From CAVYWD01 sp963772225 (lineage in GTDB: Bacteria; Myxococcota; Myxococcia; Myxococcales; UBA5297): DNA of 64,000 nucleotides. The DNA lies in the NCBI GenBank assembly GCA_963772225.1, contig CAVYWD010000011.1, positions 1,426,001-1,490,000 of the forward strand, read 5' to 3'. The stretch's first letter is position 1, and every line of letters starts with the position of its first letter. Positions 17,757 to 25,465 of this stretch are shown here, piece after piece. Below the pieces are notes generated by a model, which did no database searches, was not told the origin of the DNA, and saw only the letters and a list, made by a program, of their open reading frames with translations. Both the position numbers and the translations under genes were made by a program.

Positions 17757-17918
17757 ATGACCTTGGCGCGACTTCTTCAGCTCCTGCGTGCGGCCGCGGA
17801 CCTTCTGTCCTTCGACCTCGCGCCGCCGGCTCCCCGTCCTTGCTACGCCTACGCGCGGCGCCAGGATCCGCGGCTTCGCGGGACGCCCAGCGGGCGCGGG
17901 CCCTCGGTCCGCGGGTGA
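17757..17918 (+). CDS. Small protein coupled to hydrogenase maturation protease
   Basis: The 53-residue frame has a very good ribosome binding site (GGGAGG, 6 nt before ATG 17757), and its TGA overlaps the GTG start of the next gene (GTGA). The sequence starts MTLARLLQLLRAAADLLSFD and ends Arg/Pro/Gly-rich. It has no recognised domain. The ribosome binding site and overlap suggest a real leader or coupled gene, but it could also be a translational enhancer for the protease. Confidence 0.45.
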   Translation: MTLARLLQLLRAAADLLSFDLAPPAPRPCYAYARRQDPRLRGTPSGRGPSVRG

Positions 17919-18412
17919 GGGTCGTGGCCGCTGCGGAGAAGACCCTCGTCGTCGGGATAGGCGATGCTCGCCGGGGCGACGACGGCGTGGGCGTCGCGGT
18001 CGTCCGCCTGCTGTGCCGGCGGCTGGGCGACGCCTGCCCTGTCGATCTGCTGGAGCTCGAGAGCGGTGGGATGCGCCTCATGGAGATCCTCGACGGGTAC
18101 GACCGAGCGTTCATCGTGGACGCGGTGGTCACCGGCGAGGTCCCGCCGGGGACCATTCGCCCGCTTTCAGTGACCCTCTCCGGCGCGGTCCGAGAGTCGA
18201 AGCCCCGCCGCGACACCGACCTGGGCAGTGCACTGGAAGTCGGGCGCACCCTCGGGCTGCATCTTCCCAGGACCATCCAGGCCTGGGGAATCGAGGCGTT
18301 CGAGGTGGATGCCTGCACCGAGCGTCTCTCCGAGCGCGTGCAGGCCGCCGTCCCGCGAATGGTCGAGCTGCTCACCGCGAGCGTCTCCGGCGGGCCCTGC
18401 AGCTCTCCGTAG
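17915..18412 (+). CDS. Hydrogenase maturation protease
   Basis: The 165-residue protein has the HyaD/HycI-type start TLVVGIGDARRGDDGVGVAV, where the family has GxGNxLxxDDGxG and a nickel-sensing Asp, then DLLELESGGM and DRAFIVDAVVTG, which carry the second acidic ligand. The family removes the C-terminal peptide of NiFe hydrogenase large subunits after metal insertion. No hydrogenase gene is in the window, so it is an orphan here. GTG 17915 was chosen from the GTGA overlap; GTG 17924 is possible. Confidence 0.82.
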   Translation: MRVVAAAEKTLVVGIGDARRGDDGVGVAVVRLLCRRLGDACPVDLLELESGGMRLMEILDGYDRAFIVDAVVTGEVPPGTIRPLSVTLSGAVRESKPRRDTDLGSALEVGRTLGLHLPRTIQAWGIEAFEVDACTERLSERVQAAVPRMVELLTASVSGGPCSSP

Positions 18413-18677
18413 AATGCCCTTCAAAGCATGGCCTCGAGGGCGCGGGCGATCGCCCGGACGCTTGAGGTCTGCATTGCGGCGAGCGGTGCGAAGGGGTCGG
18501 CCTCCTCGGTGAACTCAAGGCGAGGCGCGCGAAGAGCCTTTCGCTCTTTCGAGCGCCAAGCATCGCGACTGGACGCTCGCGCCCTTGCCGATCCCCTGGG
18601 CGCGTGCTAATCGAGCCGAGCCCTAACCTGGCCGGACCGCACGCGAGTGAGAGGTCAGTCCGCCCAAGGAGCGACCC

Positions 18678-20552
18678 GTGACCCGCTTCGCCGCCCTGTT
18701 CGCCCTCACCCTGTCCGCGACGGCGTTCGCGCAGGCGCCCGAGCCGCCCAAAGGCGGAAAGTCCGCGGAGCCTGCTCCGCAGCCCACGCCCGAGGCGCGC
18801 TCGGAAGCCGCTCCCCGGAACGCCGACCGCGAGCAGCTCAAGCGCGAGGTGATGGACGAGGTGAAGCACGCCCTCGACAAGCAGAAGTCCGAGGTGCGGG
18901 ACGAGGTCCGGGCCCAGGTCGCCACCCAGACCGCCAACCGGTCTCTCGAGGAGGACTTCCAGCTCCGCGAGCCGCGCAAGAAGCTCGAGCTGTTCGAGGT
19001 GGACGGCTACTTCCGCGTGCGGCCCGAGCTCTTCTACAACCTCGACCTGCGGCGGCGCCTGGACTCCGTCGGCGAACGAATCTTCCCGCGCCCTCTTCGC
19101 GACCCGTCCGGCAAGACCCTCGCCGACGCGAACATGCGCTGGCGGTTGGAGCCCACCCTCAACATCAGCGAGGACGTCCGCCTCCATGCCCAGCTGGACA
19201 TGCTCGATAACCTCATCATGGGCTCCACGCCCGAGGCCGGGGACCAGTACGTCTTGTTCGCGGTCGACTCCCCCACCCAGCTGACGCCGACTGCGCTGAA
19301 GAACGCGCTCGTCAACTCGGTGCAGCTCAAGCGCGTCTACGGCGAGGTGAACACGCCCATCGGGCAGCTCTTCTTCGGCCGCATGGGGAACCAGTGGGGC
19401 ACGGGCATGCTCTACAACTCGGGCAACTGCGTCGACTGCGACTACGGCGACACGGTCGACCGGTTCATGTTCGTGGCCAAGGTCGGCGACTTCTACATCG
19501 TCCCCATGCTCGACTTCATCTCCGAGGGCTCCACGTCTCTCCGGTTCTCGGACATGCTGGGCCAGACCGTGGACAACGACCAGAGCGACGACGCGCGCGC
19601 CTATTCCATCGCCATCGCCCGGCGGGACACCGACGCGGAGATCACCCGCAAGCTCCAGGCGGGCCAGCGGGTCATGAACTACGGCCTCCACTTCTCCTAC
19701 CGCCACCAGAGCTTCGACGGCATCCCGAACCAGGGCAACCAGACCGCCACGCCCAGCCTCTTCGTGCCGCGCGGCGCGGACATCTACATCCCCGACCTCT
19801 GGTTCAAGCTGCAGACCCCGAAGCTGCGGATCGAGGCCGAGGTCGCCGGCATTTTCGGCAAGATCAACAACGCCGTGACCTCGACCTCCGAGGACACCTC
19901 GGTGATCCAGGCGCTGACCCTTGCCCAGGTCGGCGCGGTGGCGCAGGCGGAGTACAAGGTGTTCGAGCCGTTCACCGTGGGCCTGGAGCTGGGCTTCGCC
20001 TCGGGTGACTCCGCGCCGGGCATGGGCGGCAACCCGGGCAACGTGCCGTCCGGGAATGCTGACAACGGCACCATCGCCGGGCAGATCGACGGCCCCCAGT
20101 ACTGCATCAGCGCCGACTGCGCGGCGCGCGGGGCCACAGACACGCGGATCACCAACTTCCGCTTCAACCGCGACTACCGGGTCGACCTCATCCTGTGGCG
20201 CGAGCTGTTCAACGGCGTCACCGATGCGTTCTACGTCAAGCCGGGCGCCAAGTACGACCTCACCGAGGGGTTCTCGGTCTGGGCGAACCTCATCTACTCT
20301 CGGGCCATCTACGGGAGCTCCACGCCGTCCTCCCACTACGTCAGTGGCACCAGCGGCGCCGTCACCGGCGACCCCAACCTGGGCGTCGAGGTGGACGCCG
20401 GCGTTCGGTACGACTCCGGCGACGGCTTCTCGGCACACCTGGCCTACGGCGTCCTCCTTCCGCTGGCGGGCCTGAACAACAACATCAACAACGAATTCTT
20501 TGCGGCCCAGGTCGCCCAGACGGTGCGCGCCTGGTTCATCGTGAAGTACTGA
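18678..20552 (+). CDS. Outer-membrane beta-barrel protein (TIGR04551-like)
   Basis: The 624-residue protein has a signal peptide (ALFALTLSATAFAQA), a charged coiled-coil-like segment at about 55-95 (LKREVMDEVKHALDKQKSEV) and then a long region rich in alternating aromatic strands ending with the barrel-type C-terminus VRAWFIVKY. ELFYNLDLRRR, GRMGNQWGTGM and WFKLQTPKLRIEAEVA suggest a porin-like barrel; the architecture recalls the myxobacterial family TIGR04551. Four Cys are present (CVDCDYGD, CISADC). It overlaps the lptM start by one base. The family name is from memory and should be checked. Confidence 0.78.
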   Translation: MTRFAALFALTLSATAFAQAPEPPKGGKSAEPAPQPTPEARSEAAPRNADREQLKREVMDEVKHALDKQKSEVRDEVRAQVATQTANRSLEEDFQLREPRKKLELFEVDGYFRVRPELFYNLDLRRRLDSVGERIFPRPLRDPSGKTLADANMRWRLEPTLNISEDVRLHAQLDMLDNLIMGSTPEAGDQYVLFAVDSPTQLTPTALKNALVNSVQLKRVYGEVNTPIGQLFFGRMGNQWGTGMLYNSGNCVDCDYGDTVDRFMFVAKVGDFYIVPMLDFISEGSTSLRFSDMLGQTVDNDQSDDARAYSIAIARRDTDAEITRKLQAGQRVMNYGLHFSYRHQSFDGIPNQGNQTATPSLFVPRGADIYIPDLWFKLQTPKLRIEAEVAGIFGKINNAVTSTSEDTSVIQALTLAQVGAVAQAEYKVFEPFTVGLELGFASGDSAPGMGGNPGNVPSGNADNGTIAGQIDGPQYCISADCAARGATDTRITNFRFNRDYRVDLILWRELFNGVTDAFYVKPGAKYDLTEGFSVWANLIYSRAIYGSSTPSSHYVSGTSGAVTGDPNLGVEVDAGVRYDSGDGFSAHLAYGVLLPLAGLNNNINNEFFAAQVAQTVRAWFIVKY

Positions 20553-20722
20553 TGCGCCACCTCTGCCTCATCGCCGCCGTGGCTATCCTCGGGTGCGGCG
20601 TGAGAGGGCCGCCGAGGCCGCCGCTGAAAGAGGTCACCGGGCCCGCGGCGCCTCAGGCCAACCCCGCGCCGGCCTGCGCTCCGGCCGCGGACGCCGGCGC
20701 GCCGGCCCCGACCTGTGGCTGA
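20552..20722 (+). CDS. lptM: LptM-like small lipoprotein
   Basis: The 56-residue protein is MRHLCLIAAVAILGCGVRGP followed by a Pro/Ala-rich tail. Cys15 sits in a lipobox (AILGC) and is followed by GVRGPPRPP, close to the CGLKGPLYxP signature of LptM/YifL, which helps disulfide maturation of the LPS translocon LptD. The gene overlaps the barrel gene stop by one base (TGATG) and lies 12 nt before lysA. lptM next to lysA is the usual proteobacterial arrangement, which supports the call. Confidence 0.78.
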   Translation: MRHLCLIAAVAILGCGVRGPPRPPLKEVTGPAAPQANPAPACAPAADAGAPAPTCG

Positions 20723-20734
20723 CGAAGGACCCCG

Positions 20735-21997
20735 ATGCACTACTTCCGATATCAGCGGCGCGCCCTCTGCGCCGAGGACGTGCCGCTCGAGGCCATCGCC
20801 AAGGCCGTCGGCACGCCCACGTACGTCTACTCCGCAGCGACGCTGAGGCGGCACTACCAGGCCATGGACCGCGCGTTCGGGGAGCGCGCCCACCTGGTCT
20901 GCTACTCGGTGAAGGCGTGCTCGACGCTCGGCGTGCTGTCGCTGCTCGCGCGCGAGGGCAGCGGCTTCGACATCGTCTCCGGAGGCGAGCTCTACCGCGC
21001 GCTCGCCGCGGGGGCGCTTCCCGAGCGCATCGTCTACTCCGGCGTCGGCAAGACCGCCGAGGAGATCACCTACGCCCTCGACCAGGGCATCCTCGCCTTC
21101 AACGTGGAGAGCGAGGACGAGCTGACGGCCATCGCCTCCATCGCGCGGCGAAGGCGGGCGCGCGCCGCGGTAACCCTTCGGGTCAACCCTGGCATCGGCG
21201 CGAAGACGCACCACCACATCGACACCGGGCGGTCGCACACCAAGTTCGGCATCCCGCTCGCGCGCGCCGCGGAGATCTACCGGCGCCACCGGAAGACAGC
21301 GGGCCTGCGGTTCGTGGGCGTGGACTGCCACATCGGCTCGCAGATGACCGAGCTCGGGCCGCTCACGCGCGCGGTGAAGGAGGCCGCCGCGCTGTACCGG
21401 ACGCTCCTCGCCGAGGGGTTCGCGCTGGAGCTCCTCGACGTGGGCGGTGGCTTGGGCATCACCTACGTCCGCGAGACCCCGCCCGAGCCGGCCGACTACG
21501 CCGCCGCGGTGGTGCGCGCCGCGGGCGACCTTCCGGCCCGCCTCATCGTCGAGCCGGGGCGCGTGGTGGTGGGCAACGCCGGTTTGCTCCTGACCCGGGT
21601 CGTCTACCTCAAGGACGGTGTCGGCCGGCGGTTCGCCATCGTCGACGCCGGGATGAACGACCTCATCCGGCCGGCGCTTTACGAAGCGCGCCACGACATC
21701 GCCCCGGTCAAGCAGGCGGCCAAGTCGCGCGCGTTCGATGTGGTGGGGCCCATCTGCGAATCGGCGGACGTCTTCGCCCGCGGCGCCCGCCTGCCCGCGC
21801 TGGAGCGCGGAGACCTTCTCGCCATCATGAGCGCCGGCGCCTACGGCATGAGCATGGGGTCGAACTACAACTCCCGCCCCCGCCCGGCGGAGGTCCTGGT
21901 CGACGGCGACGCGTTCGCGGTCATCCGCGAGCGCGAGTCGTACGAGGACCTGGTGCGAGGGGAGTCGGCCCGCCCCCGGCGGCGCCGGAGCGCCTGA
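20735..21997 (+). CDS. lysA: Diaminopimelate decarboxylase
   Basis: This PLP enzyme makes lysine from meso-diaminopimelate. The 420-residue protein has the PLP lysine in HLVCYSVKAC (K60), GSGFDIVSGGELYRAL, the H in CHIGSQ, LDVGGGLGI for the phosphate loop, EPGRVVVG, and CESADVF with the Cys of the dimer active site, ending YGMSMGSNYNSRPRP. Length is normal. The start ATG 20735 follows GAAGGA. It is the third gene of the barrel-lptM-lysA run. Confidence 0.96.
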   Translation: MHYFRYQRRALCAEDVPLEAIAKAVGTPTYVYSAATLRRHYQAMDRAFGERAHLVCYSVKACSTLGVLSLLAREGSGFDIVSGGELYRALAAGALPERIVYSGVGKTAEEITYALDQGILAFNVESEDELTAIASIARRRRARAAVTLRVNPGIGAKTHHHIDTGRSHTKFGIPLARAAEIYRRHRKTAGLRFVGVDCHIGSQMTELGPLTRAVKEAAALYRTLLAEGFALELLDVGGGLGITYVRETPPEPADYAAAVVRAAGDLPARLIVEPGRVVVGNAGLLLTRVVYLKDGVGRRFAIVDAGMNDLIRPALYEARHDIAPVKQAAKSRAFDVVGPICESADVFARGARLPALERGDLLAIMSAGAYGMSMGSNYNSRPRPAEVLVDGDAFAVIRERESYEDLVRGESARPRRRRSA

Positions 21998-22188
21998 CGC
22001 CGGGTGAGCCCGCCGCCGCCCGCAGCGGCCCCCAAACGCGCGAGCCGTCGGCCCTCTGGCGAGCCCGCCGGCGGCCTGAGGCGCTAAAGTCGAGCTCGAG
22101 ACCGGCCGCCGGTTGGCCTTGGGGTTTTTCGGCCCTGGCCAGACGGAGCAGGGGCGGGCCAATTTTCATCCGAGGACTTCCAAGCGCC

Positions 22189-23643
22189 GTGAGCCTCACC
22201 GCCCGCGAAATCGCAGAGCTGGCCGCCGAGCTGCAGCCGTTGGTCGGGGCCATCGTCCAGCGGGCCTTCGCGCCCGAGCCGCGGGTGGCGCTCCTGGAAG
22301 TGCGAAAGCCCGGCGAAAGCCTGCTGCTCCTGGTCTGCGCCGAGCCGGGCCGCACGAGGCTCCACGTCGCCTCGGAGCGCCCGCCTTCCCCGCCGACGCC
22401 GTTCGCCTTTCAGGGCCTCCTGCGCGCCGAGCTGACGGGGCTGGCCCTGGAATCGCTCGAGGCGCTGCCGGGCGAGCGCGCTGTCCTGCTTCACTTCAAG
22501 GGCAGAGAGGGCCGGCGCTCGCTCGCCTGCGAGCTCACCGGACGGCACGGCAACCTCTTCCTGCTGGGAGAAGACGGCGCCATCCGGGGCAGCGCGGTCC
22601 AGAATCTCTCCGAGCGACGCGACAACGCCCCGGGGCGGCCGTACGTCCCGCCCTTCGCGCGCGAGGAGCTCTCCACCGCGCAGGGCCAGCGCCGCTTCGC
22701 GCCGCGCGCTGAGCCCTTCGGCCTCTCGCGAGCGGTCGAGGTGGCGTACCGCGAGCGCGAGCAGGCCGACCGCGTTGGCGCGGCCCGGCGGGCGCTGCTC
22801 GGCGCGCTCCTCTCCCGCGAGAAGAAGCTCGCGCGCACGGTCGCGAAGGTGGAGGAGGACCTCGCGCGCACCCAGCGGGCCGAGGAGCATCGGCGGCGCG
22901 GCGAGCTGCTCAAGGCGAACCTGCACCGCCTGGGGCGCGGGCTCGCCGAGGTGCGGCTCGCCGAGTACAGCGAGGAAGGCGTCCGCGAGGTGCTGGTGAA
23001 GCTCGACCCGGCGCTCTCGCCCCGCGAAAACCTGGACCGCGAGTTCCACCAGTACCGGCGCCTCCTGGCCGGGCAGGCTCGCGCGGCGGCTCGGCTCGAG
23101 GCCGTCCGCGCCGAGCTCGCGGCCGCTCGGGCGCGCGCCCGGGAGGTCGAGGCGATGGACGAGGCCGCGCTCTTGCGCGAGCGGCTCCCCGCGAAGGCGC
23201 CGAGGCCGGGGCGCAGGGCCCAGGGCGCACCGAGCGCTCCGTATCGCGAGTACCGCTCGAGCGCCGGCCAAAGGATCCGCGTCGGCCGCGGGGCGCGGGA
23301 GAACGACCTGCTCACGTTTCGGCTCTCGAAGGGAAACGACGTCTGGCTGCACGCCCGCGGCCTCAAAGGGGCCCACGTGGTCATCCCCCTCGACCGCGGC
23401 GAGGCGCTTGCCGACGAAACGCTGCGCGACGCGGCCCTGCTCGCGGCGCACCAATCCGACGCCCGCGGGACCGCGTCGGTCGAGGTCGCCTGGACGCGCG
23501 TGAAGTACGTGCGCAAACAGAAGGGCGCCGCCGGCGCGGTGACCTTCTCGCAGGACAAGACGGTGCTCGCGCGCCAGGACTTGGAGCGGCTGGCGGCCCT
23601 GCTGGCGACCGCCGCGGCGCCCGGAGAGGAGGCGAGCCTTTGA
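22189..23643 (+). CDS. rqcH: NFACT/RqcH-family protein
   Basis: The protein of about 484 residues starts at GTG 22189 (GAGGA upstream) with SLTAREIAELAAELQPLVGA. It has an NFACT-N region, a central coiled coil (about 195-330, with LSREKKLARTVAKVEEDLAR) and a C-terminal NFACT-R region: RIRVGRGARENDLLTFRLSK, then NDVWLHARGLKGAHVVI. RqcH binds stalled 50S subunits with peptidyl-tRNA and recruits tRNA-Ala for Ala tailing; some members act as surface adhesins. The next gene starts inside its stop codon region, so they are coupled. Family firm, precise role inferred. Confidence 0.88.
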   Translation: MSLTAREIAELAAELQPLVGAIVQRAFAPEPRVALLEVRKPGESLLLLVCAEPGRTRLHVASERPPSPPTPFAFQGLLRAELTGLALESLEALPGERAVLLHFKGREGRRSLACELTGRHGNLFLLGEDGAIRGSAVQNLSERRDNAPGRPYVPPFAREELSTAQGQRRFAPRAEPFGLSRAVEVAYREREQADRVGAARRALLGALLSREKKLARTVAKVEEDLARTQRAEEHRRRGELLKANLHRLGRGLAEVRLAEYSEEGVREVLVKLDPALSPRENLDREFHQYRRLLAGQARAAARLEAVRAELAAARARAREVEAMDEAALLRERLPAKAPRPGRRAQGAPSAPYREYRSSAGQRIRVGRGARENDLLTFRLSKGNDVWLHARGLKGAHVVIPLDRGEALADETLRDAALLAAHQSDARGTASVEVAWTRVKYVRKQKGAAGAVTFSQDKTVLARQDLERLAALLATAAAPGEEASL

Positions 23644-24335
23644 GCCTCCTGCCCGACGATGCCCCGTTTCTCGAGTACGTCCAGGCCTACTTTCTGGCGT
23701 TCCGCGGCGACGGCATGTCCCTCTCGCCCCTGGACATGGGGCTCTTGTGCGCCTGGCGCGACCAGGGCATTCCCCACTCGGTGGTCTGCCGGGGGATCCG
23801 CAGGACGGCGGAGTCGCTCCTCTACGGCGAGCGCAAGGGCGCGCGGCTGCGCACGCTCCGGAGCTGCCGCCTGCACGTCGAGGGCGAGTTCCGGCGCTAC
23901 TGCGGCCTTTCGGTCGGCCGGTCCAAGCCCACGGCCGGAGCGGCCGCCGTGCCGGCCCCCATGACCTTCGCCCAGAAGCGCCACCGCGACGCGCGGGCTG
24001 CCCTGAAGAAGGCCCTGGCGGCCGCCGCCAATCCTTCAGCGCCCGATGCGGCGGCGCGGCGGCGGGCCGCGTCCGCGGCACTCGAGGCCCTGAGCGAAGT
24101 GGCGCCCGGCAATCCGGCCGAGGTCGCGCGCCGCATCGCCCGCGCGGACGAGCTCCAGGCGCTCGCCTTCGCCCGCGCCCTCGCGTTCGAGGCGCGAAAG
24201 GCCCTCATGCGAGAGGCGCGCGCGCTCGCGGGTCCGCGCCCCGAGCGCGCCTCGCCCAGGGCGCGCAAGGACGCTCTTCGCGCCCACCGGGTCGCCCTGG
24301 CGCGCGCGCGCGGCGGCCTGGCGGCCTTGGTGTAG
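23640..24335 (+). CDS. Uncharacterised Ala-rich protein coupled to rqcH
   Basis: The 231-residue protein probably starts at TTG 23640, overlapping the rqcH stop. The first 100 residues look folded: FLEYVQAYFLAFRGDGMSLS, then DMGLLCAWRDQGIPHSVVCR and a Cys-containing YCGL. They resemble a replication/initiation winged-helix segment that selects when a DnaC-like loader is needed, but this is a guess. The C-terminal half is a long Ala/Arg/Glu helix. The DnaC-like ATPase gene follows after 55 nt. Function unknown. Confidence 0.65.
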   Translation: MSLLPDDAPFLEYVQAYFLAFRGDGMSLSPLDMGLLCAWRDQGIPHSVVCRGIRRTAESLLYGERKGARLRTLRSCRLHVEGEFRRYCGLSVGRSKPTAGAAAVPAPMTFAQKRHRDARAALKKALAAAANPSAPDAAARRRAASAALEALSEVAPGNPAEVARRIARADELQALAFARALAFEARKALMREARALAGPRPERASPRARKDALRAHRVALARARGGLAALV

Positions 24336-24390
24336 GCTCCGTCCCGCCCCCTGCTTCGCGAGCCCGCAAGGCTCTTCAAAGGAACTCGCC

Positions 24391-25233
24391 GTGCCCGAGC
24401 CGACCTGTCCGAAATGCCGAGGCGACCGCGTGGTCATCGACCGAACCGGAGAGCGGTGCGTGGCGCGAGTCTGCGGCTGCGCGACCGAGTGCCCGCTCTG
24501 CGGCGGCTCGGGGCGGACGTTCGTTGAGAAGGGCGGCTACACCTTCGCCCAGGCCTGCGCGTGTCAGTCGACGGCGTCGCGGGTCGCGCTCTTCAACCGC
24601 GCGCGGCTGCCGGCGCGGTGCGGACTCACCTTCGACTCCTATTCGCCGGTCAACGAGGAGCAAGTCAAGGCGCACTCGGTGGCCGTCACCACCGCGCGGC
24701 GCTACCGGCCCGAGGCGCCGTCGAAGGGGTTCCTCGTGTCTGGGCCGGTGGGCACCGGCAAGACGCACCTGCTCTGCGCGACGCTGCGACACCTCACGCT
24801 GGAGGTCGGCGTCAGCGCCCGATACGTGGAGATCTCGTTTCTTTTCTCGGAGATCAGAAAAGGCTTCGCCGAGAACCGGAGCGGGCTCGACGCCATCCTG
24901 CCGCTCGTGGACGCCGACGTCCTCGCCATCGACGAGCTGGGCAAGGGACGCGGCAGCGGCTTCGAGCTCGATACGCTCGACGAGCTCATCGCCCGCCGCT
25001 ACAACGCCAACCGCACCACCCTCTTCGCGACCAACTTCATCCTCGATGCCGGGGCGAGCGGCGACGGCTTCGTCGCGGTCAACGCGCGGACCGTGTCCAA
25101 ACCGCCGGCCTCGGAGCTCCTCCTGCGCGAGCGGATCGGCGAGCGCATCTACTCCCGGCTCCACGAGATGTGCCACTTCATCCAGTTCCCGCAAGGGACG
25201 GACGATTGGCGCCTCCGGGGCGCGCGGTCTTGA
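24391..25233 (+). CDS. DnaC-like ATPase with N-terminal zinc motifs
   Basis: The 280-residue protein starts at GTG 24391. It has Cys clusters CPKC (residues 6-9), CGC and CPLCGGSG (about 29-41) and CACQ (about 58), which look like a DnaJ-type zinc ribbon. The AAA part follows: Walker A SGPVGTGKTH (about 117-126), Walker B VLAIDELGKG (about 180), a sensor-1-like FATNF. The ATPase resembles DnaC/IstB helicase loaders. A C-terminal segment with LLLRERIGERIYSRLHEM is typical of the loader lid. It is paired with the upstream unknown gene. Helicase loading is inferred. Confidence 0.82.
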   Translation: MPEPTCPKCRGDRVVIDRTGERCVARVCGCATECPLCGGSGRTFVEKGGYTFAQACACQSTASRVALFNRARLPARCGLTFDSYSPVNEEQVKAHSVAVTTARRYRPEAPSKGFLVSGPVGTGKTHLLCATLRHLTLEVGVSARYVEISFLFSEIRKGFAENRSGLDAILPLVDADVLAIDELGKGRGSGFELDTLDELIARRYNANRTTLFATNFILDAGASGDGFVAVNARTVSKPPASELLLRERIGERIYSRLHEMCHFIQFPQGTDDWRLRGARS

Positions 25234-25248
25234 TAAGCCCCGCTAATT

Positions 25249-25465
25249 GACGACGGTCACGGTCGTCGAGGCGCTCTGGCCGTTCGACGTGACCGCGAGC
25301 GTCTGGGCGCCGGTCGGAGTCGCCGCGTCGACCGCCGAGAGGTTGAGCTGGCTCGACGAGGTCGCTGCGGCGGCCCGCGCCGGTCGCCCCGATGGCGACG
25401 GCGTCCCGGGCCGCGAATCCGGTGCCTCGGACCTTCCGCGCCGCGCAGTTCCTCCGCGGCGACGG
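25249..25465 (-). pseudogene. IPT/TIG-like domain remnant with frameshifts after the Ig-like lipoprotein
   Basis: On the minus strand after the stop at 25466 the same frame reads VRGTGFAARDAVAIGATGAG, and a second frame continues SSQLNLSAVDAATPTGAQTL and AVTSNGQSASTTVTVVN before TAG at 25249. Together these are one IPT/TIG Ig-like domain. GGTA just before it is found in a further frame. At least two or three indels break it. The intact gene would have been about 70 residues longer. Sequence error or real decay are both possible. Confidence 0.6.

Noticed and set aside
18421..18580. Minus-strand fragment reading LEFTEEADPFAPLAAMQTSS then VRAIARALEAML before a stop
   Set aside because: It looks like the end of a real protein, but there is no start, ribosome site or recognisable family, so I do not list it as a gene. 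It may be a relic.
18372..20438. 688-residue minus-strand frame under the outer-membrane barrel gene
   Set aside because: Composition is typical of the complement of a GC-rich coding frame, and no motif or signal is present.
20593..22188. Very long open frame in another frame across lptM and lysA that joins the rqcH frame (1016 residues in total)
   Set aside because: The part before 22189 is Arg/Gly/Pro-rich without domains and overlaps two clear genes. Only the rqcH part is real. Long spurious frames are expected in very GC-rich DNA.
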